NCBI RefSeq assembly: GCF_009749395.1
Contig: NZ_WBIR01000002.1
Location: 1-64,000 of the forward strand
From: Agromyces salentinus
GTDB taxonomy: Bacteria > Actinomycetota > Actinomycetes > Actinomycetales > Microbacteriaceae
Length of the DNA stretch: 64,000 nt
Direction: 5' to 3'
The notes beneath the pieces are model-generated. The model made no database searches. It was not told the DNA's origin and saw only the letters and a list, made by a program, of their open reading frames with translations. The position numbers and the translations under genes are program-made. This document shows, one piece after another, positions 8,781 to 17,424 of this stretch (position 1 is its first letter; the number at the start of each line of letters is the position of its first letter).

Positions 8781-10027
8781 GCGTGCGAAGCCCGGACGCG
8801 CGAGCCCTTGCCGACGACCGTGATGCCGCTGTCGGTGACGATGAAGCCCCTGGCGAGATCCTCGTTGCGATCGACGCCGATGCGCGCCCCCGCCTCGACG
8901 ACGACCTCCTTGTCGAGGATCGCCCGCTGCACGGTCGCGCCGGCGTCGATGCGGGCCCGGTCGAAGAGGATCGAGTCGGAGACGTGGGCACCGGAGCCGA
9001 CGACGGCCCACGGGCCGAGCACGCTCCGCTCGACGTGCGCACCGGAGATGACGGACCCGAGCGAGACGATCGAGTCGATCACGGTTCCGAGCGTGCCGCG
9101 GGCATCGCGGGTGAACTTCGCCGGCGGCGAGTTCAACTGCTGGCTGAAGATCGGCCACTCGCGGTTGTAGAGGTTGAAGATGGGCATCACCGAGATGAGG
9201 TCCTGGTGCGCCTCGAAGAACGAGTCGATGGTTCCGACGTCGCGCCAGTAGTAGCGGTCGCGGTCGGTGGAGCCGGGCACGTCGTTGCGCTGCAGGTCGT
9301 AGACGCCCGCCGCGCCCTGTGAGACGAAGGCCGGGATGATGTCGCCGCCCATGTCGTGGCTCGAGTCGGTGCGCTCCCCGTCGCGGAGCACCGCGTCGAT
9401 GAGGGCGTCGGCGTTGAACACGTAGTTGCCCATCGAGGCGAGCACCTCGCCGGGGGAGTCCGGCAGGCCCACGGGGTCGGTCGGCTTCTCGAGGAACCGG
9501 TGGATGTGCTCGGGGTTCGCCGGGTCGACCTCGATGACGCCGAACTGGTCGGCGAGGGAGATCGGCTGACGGATGGCGGCCACGGTCGCGGCCGCGCCCG
9601 AGGCGATGTGCGCCTCGATCATCTGGCTGAAGTCCATGCGGTACACGTGGTCGGCGCCGACGACGACGATGATGTCGGGCTGCTCGTCGTAGATGAGGTT
9701 GAGGCTCTGCAGGATCGCGTCGGCCGAGCCCGAGAACCACCGCTTGCCGAGCCGCTGCTGCGCGGGCACGGAGGCGACGTAGGAGTTGAGCAGGCCGCTC
9801 ATGCGCCAGGTCTGCGAGACGTGGCGGTCGAGGCTGTGCGACTTGTACTGCGTGAGCACGACGATCTGCCGCAGCCCGGAGTTCAGCAGGTTCGACAGGG
9901 CGAAGTCGATCAGGCGGTACTGGCCGCCGAAGGGCACGGCGGGTTTCGCCCGATCCTCGGTGAGGGGCATGAGTCGCTTGCCCTCACCGCCTGCGAGCAC
10001 GATGCCGAATACCTTGCGCGTGGCCAT
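8777..10027 (-). CDS. glgC: Glucose-1-phosphate adenylyltransferase GlgC
   Basis: 416 residues. N-terminal nucleotidyltransferase signature [14 protein letters not shown] with AKPAVPFGG, then YKSHSLDRH and [10 protein letters not shown]; the C-terminal half shows the left-handed beta-helix hexapeptide pattern. It makes ADP-glucose from glucose-1-phosphate and ATP for glycogen and maltosyl donors. ATG 10027 has a TACGCT -10 only 6 nt upstream, consistent with leaderless expression. It is divergent from glgA across an 84-bp gap and overlaps serB downstream. Confidence 0.95.
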   Translation of the reverse strand: MATRKVFGIVLAGGEGKRLMPLTEDRAKPAVPFGGQYRLIDFALSNLLNSGLRQIVVLTQYKSHSLDRHVSQTWRMSGLLNSYVASVPAQQRLGKRWFSGSADAILQSLNLIYDEQPDIIVVVGADHVYRMDFSQMIEAHIASGAAATVAAIRQPISLADQFGVIEVDPANPEHIHRFLEKPTDPVGLPDSPGEVLASMGNYVFNADALIDAVLRDGERTDSSHDMGGDIIPAFVSQGAAGVYDLQRNDVPGSTDRDRYYWRDVGTIDSFFEAHQDLISVMPIFNLYNREWPIFSQQLNSPPAKFTRDARGTLGTVIDSIVSLGSVISGAHVERSVLGPWAVVGSGAHVSDSILFDRARIDAGATVQRAILDKEVVVEAGARIGVDRNEDLARGFIVTDSGITVVGKGSRVRASHA

Positions 10028-10033
10028 GCCCCA

Positions 10034-10039
10034 AGCGTA
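10034..10039 (-). promoter_or_regulatory. Leaderless -10 element of glgC
   Basis: TACGCT on the minus strand, 6 nt before the glgC ATG. No Shine-Dalgarno lies between. Confidence 0.5.
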
Positions 10040-10071
10040 GTCAGAGCGGAGCCGGTTCCGGCACGCGAAGT

Positions 10072-10083
10072 CGACACGTGTCG
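10072..10083. promoter_or_regulatory. Palindrome between divergent glgC and glgA
   Basis: A perfect 12-bp palindrome CGACACGTGTCG sits in the 84-bp divergent gap, about 17-28 bp upstream of the glgA -10. It is placed where a shared operator would be. The same 12-mer occurs at 13314-13325 inside a coding sequence, which weakens specificity. Confidence 0.3.
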
Positions 10084-10099
10084 GATGCGGCCGCTGCGC

Positions 10100-10105
10100 T
10101 AGCGT
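10100..10105 (+). promoter_or_regulatory. Leaderless -10 element of glgA
   Basis: TAGCGT ends 6 nt before the glgA ATG at 10112. No ribosome binding site is present. Confidence 0.5.
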
Positions 10106-10111
10106 TTCCAC

Positions 10112-11299
10112 ATGCGCGTCGACCTGCTCACCCGTGAATATCCGCCCGAGATCTACGGTGGGGCCGGCGTGCACGTCGCCGAGCTCGTCCGTGCGCTGCG
10201 ACATGACATCGACGTCCTGGTCCGGGCGTTCGGCGCCGAGCGCGACGAGGCCGACGCCTTCGGGTACGCGACGCCGGATGCGTTCGCCGGTCGCAACGCG
10301 GCGGTCGGCACCATGGGCGTGGACCTCCTGATGGCCGCGGATGCCGCCGGAGCCGACCTCGTGCACTCGCACACCTGGTACGCGAACTTCGCCGGGTTCA
10401 CGGCGAAGCGCCTGCACGGCATCCCGCACGTGGTCACGGCGCACAGCCTCGAGCCCCTGCGCCCCTGGAAGGCGGAGCAGCTCGGGGGCGGCTACCGGCT
10501 CTCGTCGTGGGTCGAGCGCACGGCGTTCGAGGACGCCGACGCCGTGATCGCCGTGAGCGAGGGCATGCGCCGCGACATCCTGAGGTCCTATCCCTCGATC
10601 GATCCGGCCAAGGTGGAGGTCGTCTACAACGGCATCGACCTGGCGGACTGGCGCCCGAATCGCGACGCCGACCTGGCACGCGCCCTCGGCGTCGACCCCG
10701 ATCGTCCGTCGGTCGTCTTCGTGGGCCGCATCACGCGCCAGAAGGGACTGCCGTACCTGCTCAGGGCCGCCCGGCTGCTGCCGCCCGACGTCCAGCTGGT
10801 GCTGTGCGCCGGCGCACCGGACACCGACGAGATCATGGCGGAGGTGACGGGTCTCGTCGACGAGCTCCGCACCGAGCGCGACGGCGTCGTCTGGATCGAC
10901 CGCCACCTCCCGCGGCCGGAGCTCACGGCCCTGCTCACGGCGGCCACCGCCTTCGTCTGCCCGTCGGTCTACGAGCCGCTCGGCATCGTGAACCTCGAGG
11001 CGATGGCGTGCGGCGCGCCGGTGGTCGGCACGGCCACCGGCGGCATTCCCGAGGTCGTCGATGACGGCGTCACCGGCGTGCTCGTGCCGATCGAGCAGGC
11101 CGACGACGGCACCGGGACCCCCCTGGACCCCGAGCGCTTCGTCGCCGACCTCGCGGCGGCGCTGACCCGGGTCGTCCGGGACCCGGCCGGCGCGGCGGCG
11201 ATGGGAGCGGCCGGACGCCGGCGGGCCGAGGAGCACTTCGCCTGGGATGCCATCGCCGCCCGCACCCGCGAGGTCTACGCGCGCGTGCTCGGCCGCTGA
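10112..11299 (+). CDS. glgA: Actinobacterial glycogen synthase / maltose-1-phosphate synthase (GT4)
   Basis: 395 residues, GT4 fold. The N-terminus [21 protein letters not shown] is the actinobacterial GlgA signature; the C-terminal domain has GRITRQKGL and the donor-site motif [15 protein letters not shown]. The M. tuberculosis homologue (Rv1212c, GlgM) makes maltose-1-phosphate from ADP-glucose and glucose-1-phosphate, so either glycogen elongation or the GlgE pathway is possible. It is much shorter than the GT5 GlgA of E. coli. Divergent from glgC, its ADP-glucose source. Confidence 0.92.
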   Translation: MRVDLLTREYPPEIYGGAGVHVAELVRALRHDIDVLVRAFGAERDEADAFGYATPDAFAGRNAAVGTMGVDLLMAADAAGADLVHSHTWYANFAGFTAKRLHGIPHVVTAHSLEPLRPWKAEQLGGGYRLSSWVERTAFEDADAVIAVSEGMRRDILRSYPSIDPAKVEVVYNGIDLADWRPNRDADLARALGVDPDRPSVVFVGRITRQKGLPYLLRAARLLPPDVQLVLCAGAPDTDEIMAEVTGLVDELRTERDGVVWIDRHLPRPELTALLTAATAFVCPSVYEPLGIVNLEAMACGAPVVGTATGGIPEVVDDGVTGVLVPIEQADDGTGTPLDPERFVADLAAALTRVVRDPAGAAAMGAAGRRRAEEHFAWDAIAARTREVYARVLGR

Positions 11300-11367
11300 G
11301 CATCGCACCGTCACGTCGCCGGGTGCTCGCCATGCCGTGGCGGGCATTCGGGGGCCCGTGCTCCCGA

Positions 11368-11373
11368 TAGCAT
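11368..11373 (+). promoter_or_regulatory. Leaderless -10 element of the orphan ABC ATPase gene
   Basis: TAGCAT is followed by 7 nt and the ATG at 11381. The GGAG in this gap would be too close to the transcription start to form a usual leader. Confidence 0.45.
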
Positions 11374-11380
11374 TGGAGAC

Positions 11381-12166
11381 ATGGCGAGTACGGTGCTGCA
11401 GTTCCGGGATGTTTCGGTGGTTCGCGACGGGAATTCGATTCTCGACGGCGTGAACTGGAGCGTCGCCTCCGACGAGCGCTGGGTCGTGCTCGGCCCGAAC
11501 GGCGCGGGCAAGACCACGCTCCTGCAGATCGCGGCCGCGGCGATGCATCCCACCAAGGGTGAGGCATCCGTGCTCGAGGAGAAGCTCGGCAAGACCGACG
11601 TCTTCGAGCTGCGGCCGATGATCGGGTTCGCGTCGACGGCGATGGCGCGCAAGATCCCGCGCAACGAGACGGTCATCGACACCGTGCTCACCGCCGCGTA
11701 CTCGGTGACCGGTCGCTGGAACGAGGAGTACGAGGAGATCGACACCCGCCGCGCGCAGCGCGTGCTCTCCGAATGGGGTCTCGAGGGCTTCGCCGACCGC
11801 CGGTTCGGCAGCCTCTCCGACGGCGAGCAGAAGCGGGTGCAGATCGCGCGATCGGTCATGACCGATCCCGAACTGCTGCTGCTCGACGAGCCGGCCGCGA
11901 GCCTCGACCTCGGTGCCCGTGAAGAACTCGTGGGACTCCTGGGCGGCTACGCCGCGTCCGCCGCGTCGCCGGCGATCGTGATGGTGACGCACCACGTCGA
12001 GGAGATCCCCAAGGGGTTCACGCACGCCCTGCTCCTGGCCAAGGGCGGCATCGTCGCGGCAGGCCCGCTCGCCGAAGCCCTCACGTCCGAGACGCTGACC
12101 GAGGCGTTCGGCATCCCGATCGAACTGACCGAGAGCAACGGTCGATTCGCCGCGCGCGCCAACTGA
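11381..12166 (+). CDS. Stand-alone ABC ATPase (ModF/YlmA-like)
   Basis: 261 residues with a single cassette: [11 protein letters not shown], signature [13 protein letters not shown] (LSDGE rather than LSGGQ), Walker [13 protein letters not shown], and a switch His in VTHHVEEI. No permease or binding protein is adjacent, and the LSDGE signature fits ModF/YlmA-like cytoplasmic ATPases widespread in actinobacteria. The substrate or partner is not deducible. It lies between glgA and L31, with an inverted repeat just downstream. Confidence 0.85.
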   Translation: MASTVLQFRDVSVVRDGNSILDGVNWSVASDERWVVLGPNGAGKTTLLQIAAAAMHPTKGEASVLEEKLGKTDVFELRPMIGFASTAMARKIPRNETVIDTVLTAAYSVTGRWNEEYEEIDTRRAQRVLSEWGLEGFADRRFGSLSDGEQKRVQIARSVMTDPELLLLDEPAASLDLGAREELVGLLGGYAASAASPAIVMVTHHVEEIPKGFTHALLLAKGGIVAAGPLAEALTSETLTEAFGIPIELTESNGRFAARAN

Positions 12167-12179
12167 CCGTCGAACGCGT

Positions 12180-12198
12180 TCGATTCTGCTAGAATCGA
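12180..12198. promoter_or_regulatory. Inverted repeat overlapping the likely rpmE2 -10
   Basis: Perfect 8-bp arms TCGATTCT and AGAATCGA around GCT. The right half contains TAGAAT (12190-12195), a good -10 preceded by TGC. A protein bound here would block or position RNA polymerase. The 5' leader to the rpmE2 ATG would be about 90 nt. It does not resemble the A/T-rich Zur box known in other actinobacteria. Confidence 0.45.
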
Positions 12199-12292
12199 TA
12201 GCTGGCCCCCGGGCCATTCATGCTTTCCCGCTGTGCTGCACACGTCGCCGGCGGGATTCTGTAGAAATCATCCGATCAGCAAGGAAGTCACC

Positions 12293-12541
12293 ATGAAGAC
12301 CGACATCCACCCCGAGTACGCCGCCGTCGTCTTCCGCGACCTCGCCTCGGGTGCCACCTTCCTCACCCGTTCGACGGTCTCGAGCGACAAGACGATCGAG
12401 CTCGACGGCGAGACCTACCCGGTCATCGACGTCGAGATCTCGTCGGAGTCGCACCCGTTCTACACGGGCAAGCAGCGCATCATGGACTCGGCCGGCCGCG
12501 TCGAGAAGTTCAACCAGCGCTTCAAGAGCTTCGGCAAGTAG
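12293..12541 (+). CDS. rpmE2: Type B 50S ribosomal protein L31
   Basis: 82 residues, starting [20 protein letters not shown] and ending [10 protein letters not shown]. The zinc-binding Cys pairs of the C+ L31 form are absent, so this is the zinc-independent (C-) paralogue that helps bridge the ribosomal subunits. In Streptomyces and mycobacteria such paralogues are often zinc-starvation induced; here no Zur box is evident. The ATG is preceded by AAGGAAG. Followed by a very strong terminator. Confidence 0.95.
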   Translation: MKTDIHPEYAAVVFRDLASGATFLTRSTVSSDKTIELDGETYPVIDVEISSESHPFYTGKQRIMDSAGRVEKFNQRFKSFGK

Positions 12542-12552
12542 TCACGCCGAGC

Positions 12553-12585
12553 GAAGGGGCGGTCGACCTGGTCGACCGCCCCTTC
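12553..12585. terminator. Terminator downstream of rpmE2
   Basis: A perfect 15-bp stem, GAAGGGGCGGTCGAC and its complement around a CTG loop, 11 nt after the L31 stop. Confidence 0.88.
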
Positions 12586-12697
12586 GTCATGCCCACTCGG
12601 CCTCGAGCTCGCCGAGCCGCCCTCATGACAGTTCGGCGAGGACCCGTCGTCGCGCGGCATCCGACGTCTGATGCTGCAGGTTCGCGCGCGACCCTGT

Positions 12698-13399
12698 TCA
12701 GCGCACCGGCCAGGCTCCCGACGTGGTGAACTCCGGTTCGCCGTTGCTGCGCCGCCAGGACTGGTAGCTCTCGGCCTGGTCGCGGCACCAGTCGACCTGG
12801 CGGGCATGCAGTTCGCCGACGGCGATGGCGGCGAGCTCGGGGTACGCCCTGGCGATCGCCTGCGCCACGCGGCCGGCGGCCACGGCGTCGGCGCCGGCAT
12901 CGTGCGCGTCGTCGAGACGGACGCCGTAGTGCTCGGCCGTGGCCGAGAGGGTGCGCTTGCCGCGGCGGTAGCGGTCGACGGCCTTGTCGATGACGAGCGG
13001 GTCGATGACCGCATCGGGTCCGGGCAGGCCGAGCAGGCCGTACCGCTCCGCCTCCCGCGCGAGCACCGTGAGATCGTACGCGGCGTTGTACGCGACGATC
13101 GGGAGACCGCGGGCCGCGGCATCCGCGAGAGCGCCGATGATCTCGGAGACGGCGGTCGGCGCCGCAGCGCCCTCGGCCCGCGCCCGCTCGGTGCTCACGC
13201 CATGGATCAGCGACGCGGCGGTCGGGATCTCCACGCCGGGATCGACCAGCCACTCATGGCGCTCGAGCACGCGCCCGTCGATGCCGATCACGCCGACGTG
13301 TGCGGTCACGATGCGACACGTGTCGACGTCGATGCCGGTGGTCTCGAGGTCGAAGACGGCGAGGGTGTCTGCCCAGCTGGCGAAGTTCTCGGGGTGCAT
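12698..13399 (-). CDS. 3'-5' exonuclease, DnaQ/epsilon-like (DEDDh)
   Basis: 233 residues. Exo I FDLETTG (Asp, Glu), Exo II AYNAAYDL (Asp), and Exo III HDAGADA (His and Asp five residues apart) complete the DEDDh set, so it should be active on DNA or RNA 3' ends. It is too short to carry additional domains. Whether it proofreads for a DNA polymerase or acts in repair or RNA turnover cannot be told. The ATG has a TAGCCT -10 only 6 nt upstream. No operon partner; convergent with rpmE2. Confidence 0.9.
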   Translation of the reverse strand: MHPENFASWADTLAVFDLETTGIDVDTCRIVTAHVGVIGIDGRVLERHEWLVDPGVEIPTAASLIHGVSTERARAEGAAAPTAVSEIIGALADAAARGLPIVAYNAAYDLTVLAREAERYGLLGLPGPDAVIDPLVIDKAVDRYRRGKRTLSATAEHYGVRLDDAHDAGADAVAAGRVAQAIARAYPELAAIAVGELHARQVDWCRDQAESYQSWRRSNGEPEFTTSGAWPVR

Positions 13400-13405
13400 G
13401 CTCGA

Positions 13406-13411
13406 AGGCTA
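13406..13411 (-). promoter_or_regulatory. Leaderless -10 element of the exonuclease gene
   Basis: TAGCCT on the minus strand, 6 nt before the ATG at 13399. Confidence 0.5.
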
Positions 13412-13531
13412 CGGGCGCGGACCGACATCGCCGGGGGAGGACGCCGCGTGTCAGGCGGATCCGCCGGCCCGGGCGGCCACAGGCGGAGCGCACCGCCTGT
13501 GGAGAGCGACGGGCGCACAGGCGTCGCGCCG

Positions 13532-13537
13532 TAGAAT
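13532..13537 (+). promoter_or_regulatory. Leaderless -10 element of the alpha/beta hydrolase gene
   Basis: TAGAAT is followed by 7 nt and ATG 13545. The alternative in-frame ATG at 13536 overlaps this -10 and is therefore unlikely to be transcribed. Confidence 0.5.
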
Positions 13538-13544
13538 GACCGGG

Positions 13545-14438
13545 ATGATCGTCTCCCCGTACGCCGAGCAGCTCGCGCGAATCCCCGTCCGCGAGCACCG
13601 GCTCACCGTCCTCGGCACGGAGACCGCGTGGTGGGAGTACGGCGCCGCCGATGCGCCGGTGATCGTGCTGGTCCACGGGTTCCGCGGCGACCACCACGGG
13701 CTCGAGCCCGTCGTCGCCCAGCTCCCCGGGTTCCGCATCGTCTCGCCCGACCTCCCCGGCTTCGGCTCGTCATCCACGTTCCGCGACCGCCAGCACGACC
13801 TCGACGCCTACACCGACTGGCTCGGCGCGTTCATCCGCGAGGCCGGCATCGAGTCCCCGTACACCCTGCTCGGCCACTCGTTCGGCTCCATCGTCGCGTC
13901 AGCCGCCGTCGCAGGGGGGCTCTCGCCCGAACGGCTGATCCTGGTCAACCCCATCGGCGCGCCCGCCCTCGAAGGCCCTCGGGGGGTCATGACGCGGCTC
14001 GCGGTGCTCTACTACCGCACGGCTGCGGCGCTGCCCGAGCGGCCGGGATTCGCCCTCCTGCGCAACGGCGCGATCGTGCGCATCATGAGCGTGACGATGG
14101 CCAAGACGAGGTCGAAGCCGCTCCGCAGGTGGATCCACGACCAGCACGACCGGTACTTCTCCGCCTTCGGCAGCCGCACCTCCGTGCTCGAGTCCTTCAC
14201 CACCTCCGTGAGCCACGACGTGAGCGAGGTCGCGGCGGAGATCACCGTGCCGACGCTCCTCATCGCCGCAGAGCGCGACGACGTGACCCCCATCGAGGCC
14301 GAACGGCGTCTGGCCACGATGTTCCCCGACGCACGACTCGAGGTGATCCCCGAGGTCGGCCACCTGATCCACTACGAGACGCCGGGCGAGGCCGCGCGCC
14401 ACATCCTCGGCTTCCTCGGCTCGGAGGCCCACGCGTGA
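13545..14438 (+). CDS. Alpha/beta hydrolase
   Basis: 297 residues. Nucleophile elbow GHSFGS (Ser near residue 111), oxyanion region VLVHGFRGDHHG, and catalytic His in VGHLIHYE near the C-terminus. The fold is that of the HGFRG-type alpha/beta hydrolases; the substrate is unknown. The stop overlaps the start of a glycosyltransferase (GTGA, 14435-14438), so the two are co-translated and may act on one product, for example a glycolipid or acylated sugar. That link is inference. Confidence 0.85.
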   Translation: MIVSPYAEQLARIPVREHRLTVLGTETAWWEYGAADAPVIVLVHGFRGDHHGLEPVVAQLPGFRIVSPDLPGFGSSSTFRDRQHDLDAYTDWLGAFIREAGIESPYTLLGHSFGSIVASAAVAGGLSPERLILVNPIGAPALEGPRGVMTRLAVLYYRTAAALPERPGFALLRNGAIVRIMSVTMAKTRSKPLRRWIHDQHDRYFSAFGSRTSVLESFTTSVSHDVSEVAAEITVPTLLIAAERDDVTPIEAERRLATMFPDARLEVIPEVGHLIHYETPGEAARHILGFLGSEAHA

Positions 14439-15535
14439 GGATCGTGGTCGACTGCCGCTACATCCGCATCGGACGACACGACGGCATCAGCCGCTTCACC
14501 GCGGGCATCGTCACCGAGCTGGGCCGGCGGCATCCGCTGACCATGCTCATCAGCGACCATCGCCAGCTCGAGATGCTGCCCGACCTCCCGTGGCAACTCG
14601 TCAGCTCGCCGACGAGCCTCCGCGAGCCGCTCGTGGCCCTCCAGGTCCGTCGGCTGCGGCCCGACGTCGTCTTCTCGCCGATGCAGACCATGGGCTCCTG
14701 GGGCCGCACCTACAAGCTGCTCCTGACCCTCCACGACCTCATCTACTACGAGAACCCGACCCCGCCGCGCGACCTGCCCGCGCCGGTTCGACTGCTGTGG
14801 CGCCTCTACCACCTCGCGTGGTGGCCCCAGCGCCTGCTGTTGAACCGTGCGGACGCGGTCGTGACCGTGTCCGAGACGACCGCCGGGCTGATCCGCGAAC
14901 ACGATCTCACGCATCGGCCGGTCACCGTCGTGCCGAACGCCGCCGACGACTTGGCCACCCCCGAACTCCCGCGGTCGCGGCCCGAGGGTCACCGGCTGGT
15001 CTACATGGGCTCGTACATGCCGTACAAGAACGTCGACACGCTCGTGCGCGCCGTCGGCGCACTGCCCGACCACGAACTCCATCTGCTCAGCCGCATCGAG
15101 CGCGGCGAGCGTGCCCGTCTCACGCGCCTGGCACCGCAGGCGAGGCTCGTGTTCCACGACGGCGTGTCGGATGCCGCCTACGCCGAACTGCTCGCTGGAG
15201 CGACGGCACTCGTGCACGCGTCGAAGGCCGAGGGCTTCGGCATCCCCCTCGTCGAGGCCATGCGCCTGGGCACGCCGGTCGTCGTCAGCGACACCCCGAT
15301 CTTCCGGGAGATCGGCGGCGACGCGGCGCTCTACTTCGACGCCGAGAACCCCGAGTCGCTCGTCGCGGCGCTCTGGGCGCTCGAGCGCGGCGACGAATGG
15401 CAGCGCCGGTCCGCGTCATCCGTCGTCGTCGCGGCGAAATACACGTGGGCCGCTTCCGCCGAGGTGCTGCTCGACCTCATGATGCGCACCGCGGGCCCCG
15501 GCTCGCGACGCGGGCGGTCGCGCCGCCGACGCTGA
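14435..15535 (+). CDS. GT4-family glycosyltransferase
   Basis: 366 residues from the GTG overlapping the hydrolase stop. N-terminal VRIVVDCRYIRIGRHDGISR is typical of mannosyl-type GT4 enzymes. The C-terminal half has YMGSYMPYKN and the donor-binding motif SKAEGFGIPLVEAM. The C-terminus is an Arg-rich tail (GSRRGRSRRRR), possibly for membrane phospholipid contact. Donor and acceptor are unknown; neighbours do not include further cell-surface sugar genes. Confidence 0.85.
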   Translation: MRIVVDCRYIRIGRHDGISRFTAGIVTELGRRHPLTMLISDHRQLEMLPDLPWQLVSSPTSLREPLVALQVRRLRPDVVFSPMQTMGSWGRTYKLLLTLHDLIYYENPTPPRDLPAPVRLLWRLYHLAWWPQRLLLNRADAVVTVSETTAGLIREHDLTHRPVTVVPNAADDLATPELPRSRPEGHRLVYMGSYMPYKNVDTLVRAVGALPDHELHLLSRIERGERARLTRLAPQARLVFHDGVSDAAYAELLAGATALVHASKAEGFGIPLVEAMRLGTPVVVSDTPIFREIGGDAALYFDAENPESLVAALWALERGDEWQRRSASSVVVAAKYTWAASAEVLLDLMMRTAGPGSRRGRSRRRR

Positions 15536-15663
15536 CCTCGCCTCGGCGCCGGCTGTCGCGCACCGGACTGCGTTCGGCGGGCCCGGGCAGGATCGCGGGC
15601 GACGCGCGTTCGAGCGAGGCAGCCGTCGGCGTTCGCCGGCAGAGAGCGCGAGCGAGCCCGATC

Positions 15664-16509
15664 TCAGGAGGCGAGGGCCGCCGCGAACGCCGCGAGCGTC
15701 TCACTCGTGCCGGCGTCGACCTTGATCGCCGCCCGGCTGTCGCCCTTCGTGATGCCGCGGTTCACGACCACGATGGGCATGCGCCGACGACGGGCCAGCT
15801 CGATGAGTCGCATGCCCGAGTTCACCACGAGGGAGGAACCGGCCACGAGCAGCACGTCGGCGCCGCGCACCACCGAGGAGGCGGCCGCGAACACCTCCGG
15901 CGGCACGAACTCCCCGAAGAACACCACGTCGGGCTTCAGGATGCCGCCGCACACCGTGCAGTCGGGGATGACCAGCGAGGCGGCATCGTCGACGTCGACG
16001 TCGCCGTCGGGGTTCATGGGGAACTGGCCCTCGAGTTCGATGCGGGGATTCAGCAGCGCGAGGCGGTCGGCCACCGCCTGCCGTGCGAACTGCTGGCCGC
16101 AGGTCAGGCAGAGGACCCGGTCCATGCCGCCGTGCAACTCGACCACGTGCCGGCTGCCGGCGCGGCGGTGCAGGCCATCGACGTTCTGCGTGACGAGCCC
16201 GCCGACGACGCCCGCATCCTCGAGGAGGGCGAGGGCGCGATGGCCGGTGTTGGGCTGGGCGGCGCCGAAGGCGCGCCAGCCGAGGTGGCTGCCGGCCCAG
16301 TAGCGCTCGCGGGCGGCCTCGGAGGCGAGGAACGCCTGGAAGGTCATGGGCGTGCGCACCGGGGCACCCTCGCCGCGATAGTCGGGAATGCCGGAGTCGG
16401 TGCTGACGCCGGCGCCCGTGAGCACCGCGACGCGCGCGCCGCGGAGCAGGTCGATCGCCTGATCGAGTGCCGAACCGCCGCGGACGGGGACTTCGAGGTC
16501 GGATGTCAC
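15664..16509 (-). CDS. Sirtuin (Sir2 NAD-dependent protein deacylase)
   Basis: 281 residues from GTG 16509. NAD-binding GAGVSTDSGIPDYRG, catalytic His in VVELHGG, TQNVDGLH, and a four-Cys zinc site (CLTC and CTVC) are all present, so it should be active. Sirtuins remove acetyl or other acyl groups from lysines, for instance reactivating acyl-CoA synthetases. GAAGGGAG precedes the start. A minus-strand TAGAAT (16533-16538) is a likely -10. Divergent from the SpoU methyltransferase. Confidence 0.92.
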   Translation of the reverse strand: MTSDLEVPVRGGSALDQAIDLLRGARVAVLTGAGVSTDSGIPDYRGEGAPVRTPMTFQAFLASEAARERYWAGSHLGWRAFGAAQPNTGHRALALLEDAGVVGGLVTQNVDGLHRRAGSRHVVELHGGMDRVLCLTCGQQFARQAVADRLALLNPRIELEGQFPMNPDGDVDVDDAASLVIPDCTVCGGILKPDVVFFGEFVPPEVFAAASSVVRGADVLLVAGSSLVVNSGMRLIELARRRRMPIVVVNRGITKGDSRAAIKVDAGTSETLAAFAAALAS

Positions 16510-16593
16510 CGGTGCTCCCTTCGAATCGTCTGATTCTAGACGCGTCGGTTTTCCGGTTTGTTTCGGGACTGGCAGGCTTGGGTCGGGAGGATC

Positions 16594-17424
16594 ATGCACA
16601 TCGAACGAGTCCGCGATGCGGCATCCGACGCGGTCGCAGACTATGCGGGCCTCACGGATGTCTCGCTCCGCAGCGCGCACGAGCCCGCGAACGGCCTCTA
16701 CATCGCCGAATCCGCGAAGGTGATCCGGCGCGCGATCCGGGCGGGCCACCGCCCGCGCTCGGTGCTCATGGAGGAGAAGTGGCTCGCGGGCCTCGAGGCG
16801 GAGCTGGCACCGTTCGACGTGCCCGTGCACCTCGCGGATGCCGCGCAGCTCGAGGCCATCACCGGGTACCGCGTGCATCGTGGAGCCCTCGCCGCATTCG
16901 AGAGACCCGCCCTTCCCGAGCCCGCCGAGCTCCTGGCCGGTGCACGACGGGTCGTCGTGCTCGAGGACATCGTGGACCACACGAACGTGGGCGCGATCTT
17001 CCGTTCGGTCGCGGCGCTCGGGGCCGACGCGGTCCTCGTGAGCCCGCGCTGCGCCGACCCGCTCTACCGGCGCAGCGTCCGGGTCAGCATGGGCACGGTC
17101 TTCCAGGTGCCGTGGACCCGGCTGCCCGAGTGGCCGGAGGCCGTCGAACTGCTCCACGGCGCCGGGTTCTCGGTCGCGGCCCTAGCCCTCTCGGACCGGT
17201 CCATCGGCCTGCGCGAACTCGCCGACGACGCACCGGACCGCCTGGCGCTCGTGTTCGGCGCGGAGGGCGACGGGCTGAGCCGCACCGCACTCGATGCGGC
17301 CGACGAGGTCGTGCGCATCCCGATGGCGCACGGCGTCGACTCGCTCAATGTCGCAGCGGCGGCCGCGGTGGTGCTCTACGCACTCCAGGTGGAACCGGCT
17401 GACGCCGCCGGAAGGGCCCGATGA
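16594..17424 (+). CDS. TrmH/SpoU family RNA 2'-O-methyltransferase
   Basis: 276 residues. N-terminal substrate-binding part with LYIAESAKVIRRAIRAGHRP, then the SPOUT knot motifs DIVDHTNVGAIFRSVAALG, LVFGAEGDGLS and IPMAHGVDSLNVAAAAAV. It should transfer methyl from SAM to a ribose in rRNA or tRNA; the site is not deducible. ATG 16594 has GGGAGG only 3 nt upstream. The stop overlaps the start of the carboxypeptidase (ATGA, 17421-17424). Confidence 0.88.
   Translation: MHIERVRDAASDAVADYAGLTDVSLRSAHEPANGLYIAESAKVIRRAIRAGHRPRSVLMEEKWLAGLEAELAPFDVPVHLADAAQLEAITGYRVHRGALAAFERPALPEPAELLAGARRVVVLEDIVDHTNVGAIFRSVAALGADAVLVSPRCADPLYRRSVRVSMGTVFQVPWTRLPEWPEAVELLHGAGFSVAALALSDRSIGLRELADDAPDRLALVFGAEGDGLSRTALDAADEVVRIPMAHGVDSLNVAAAAAVVLYALQVEPADAAGRAR

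Noticed and set aside
12180-12198. Inverted repeat as the terminator of the ABC gene
   Set aside because: Arms are A/T-rich with a 3-nt loop and contain a good -10; a promoter or operator reading fits better.
8777-12217. Minus-strand frame running through glgC, antisense of glgA and the ABC gene
   Set aside because: Only the part from 10027 downstream is glgC. The upstream part lacks motifs and is antisense to two well-supported genes.
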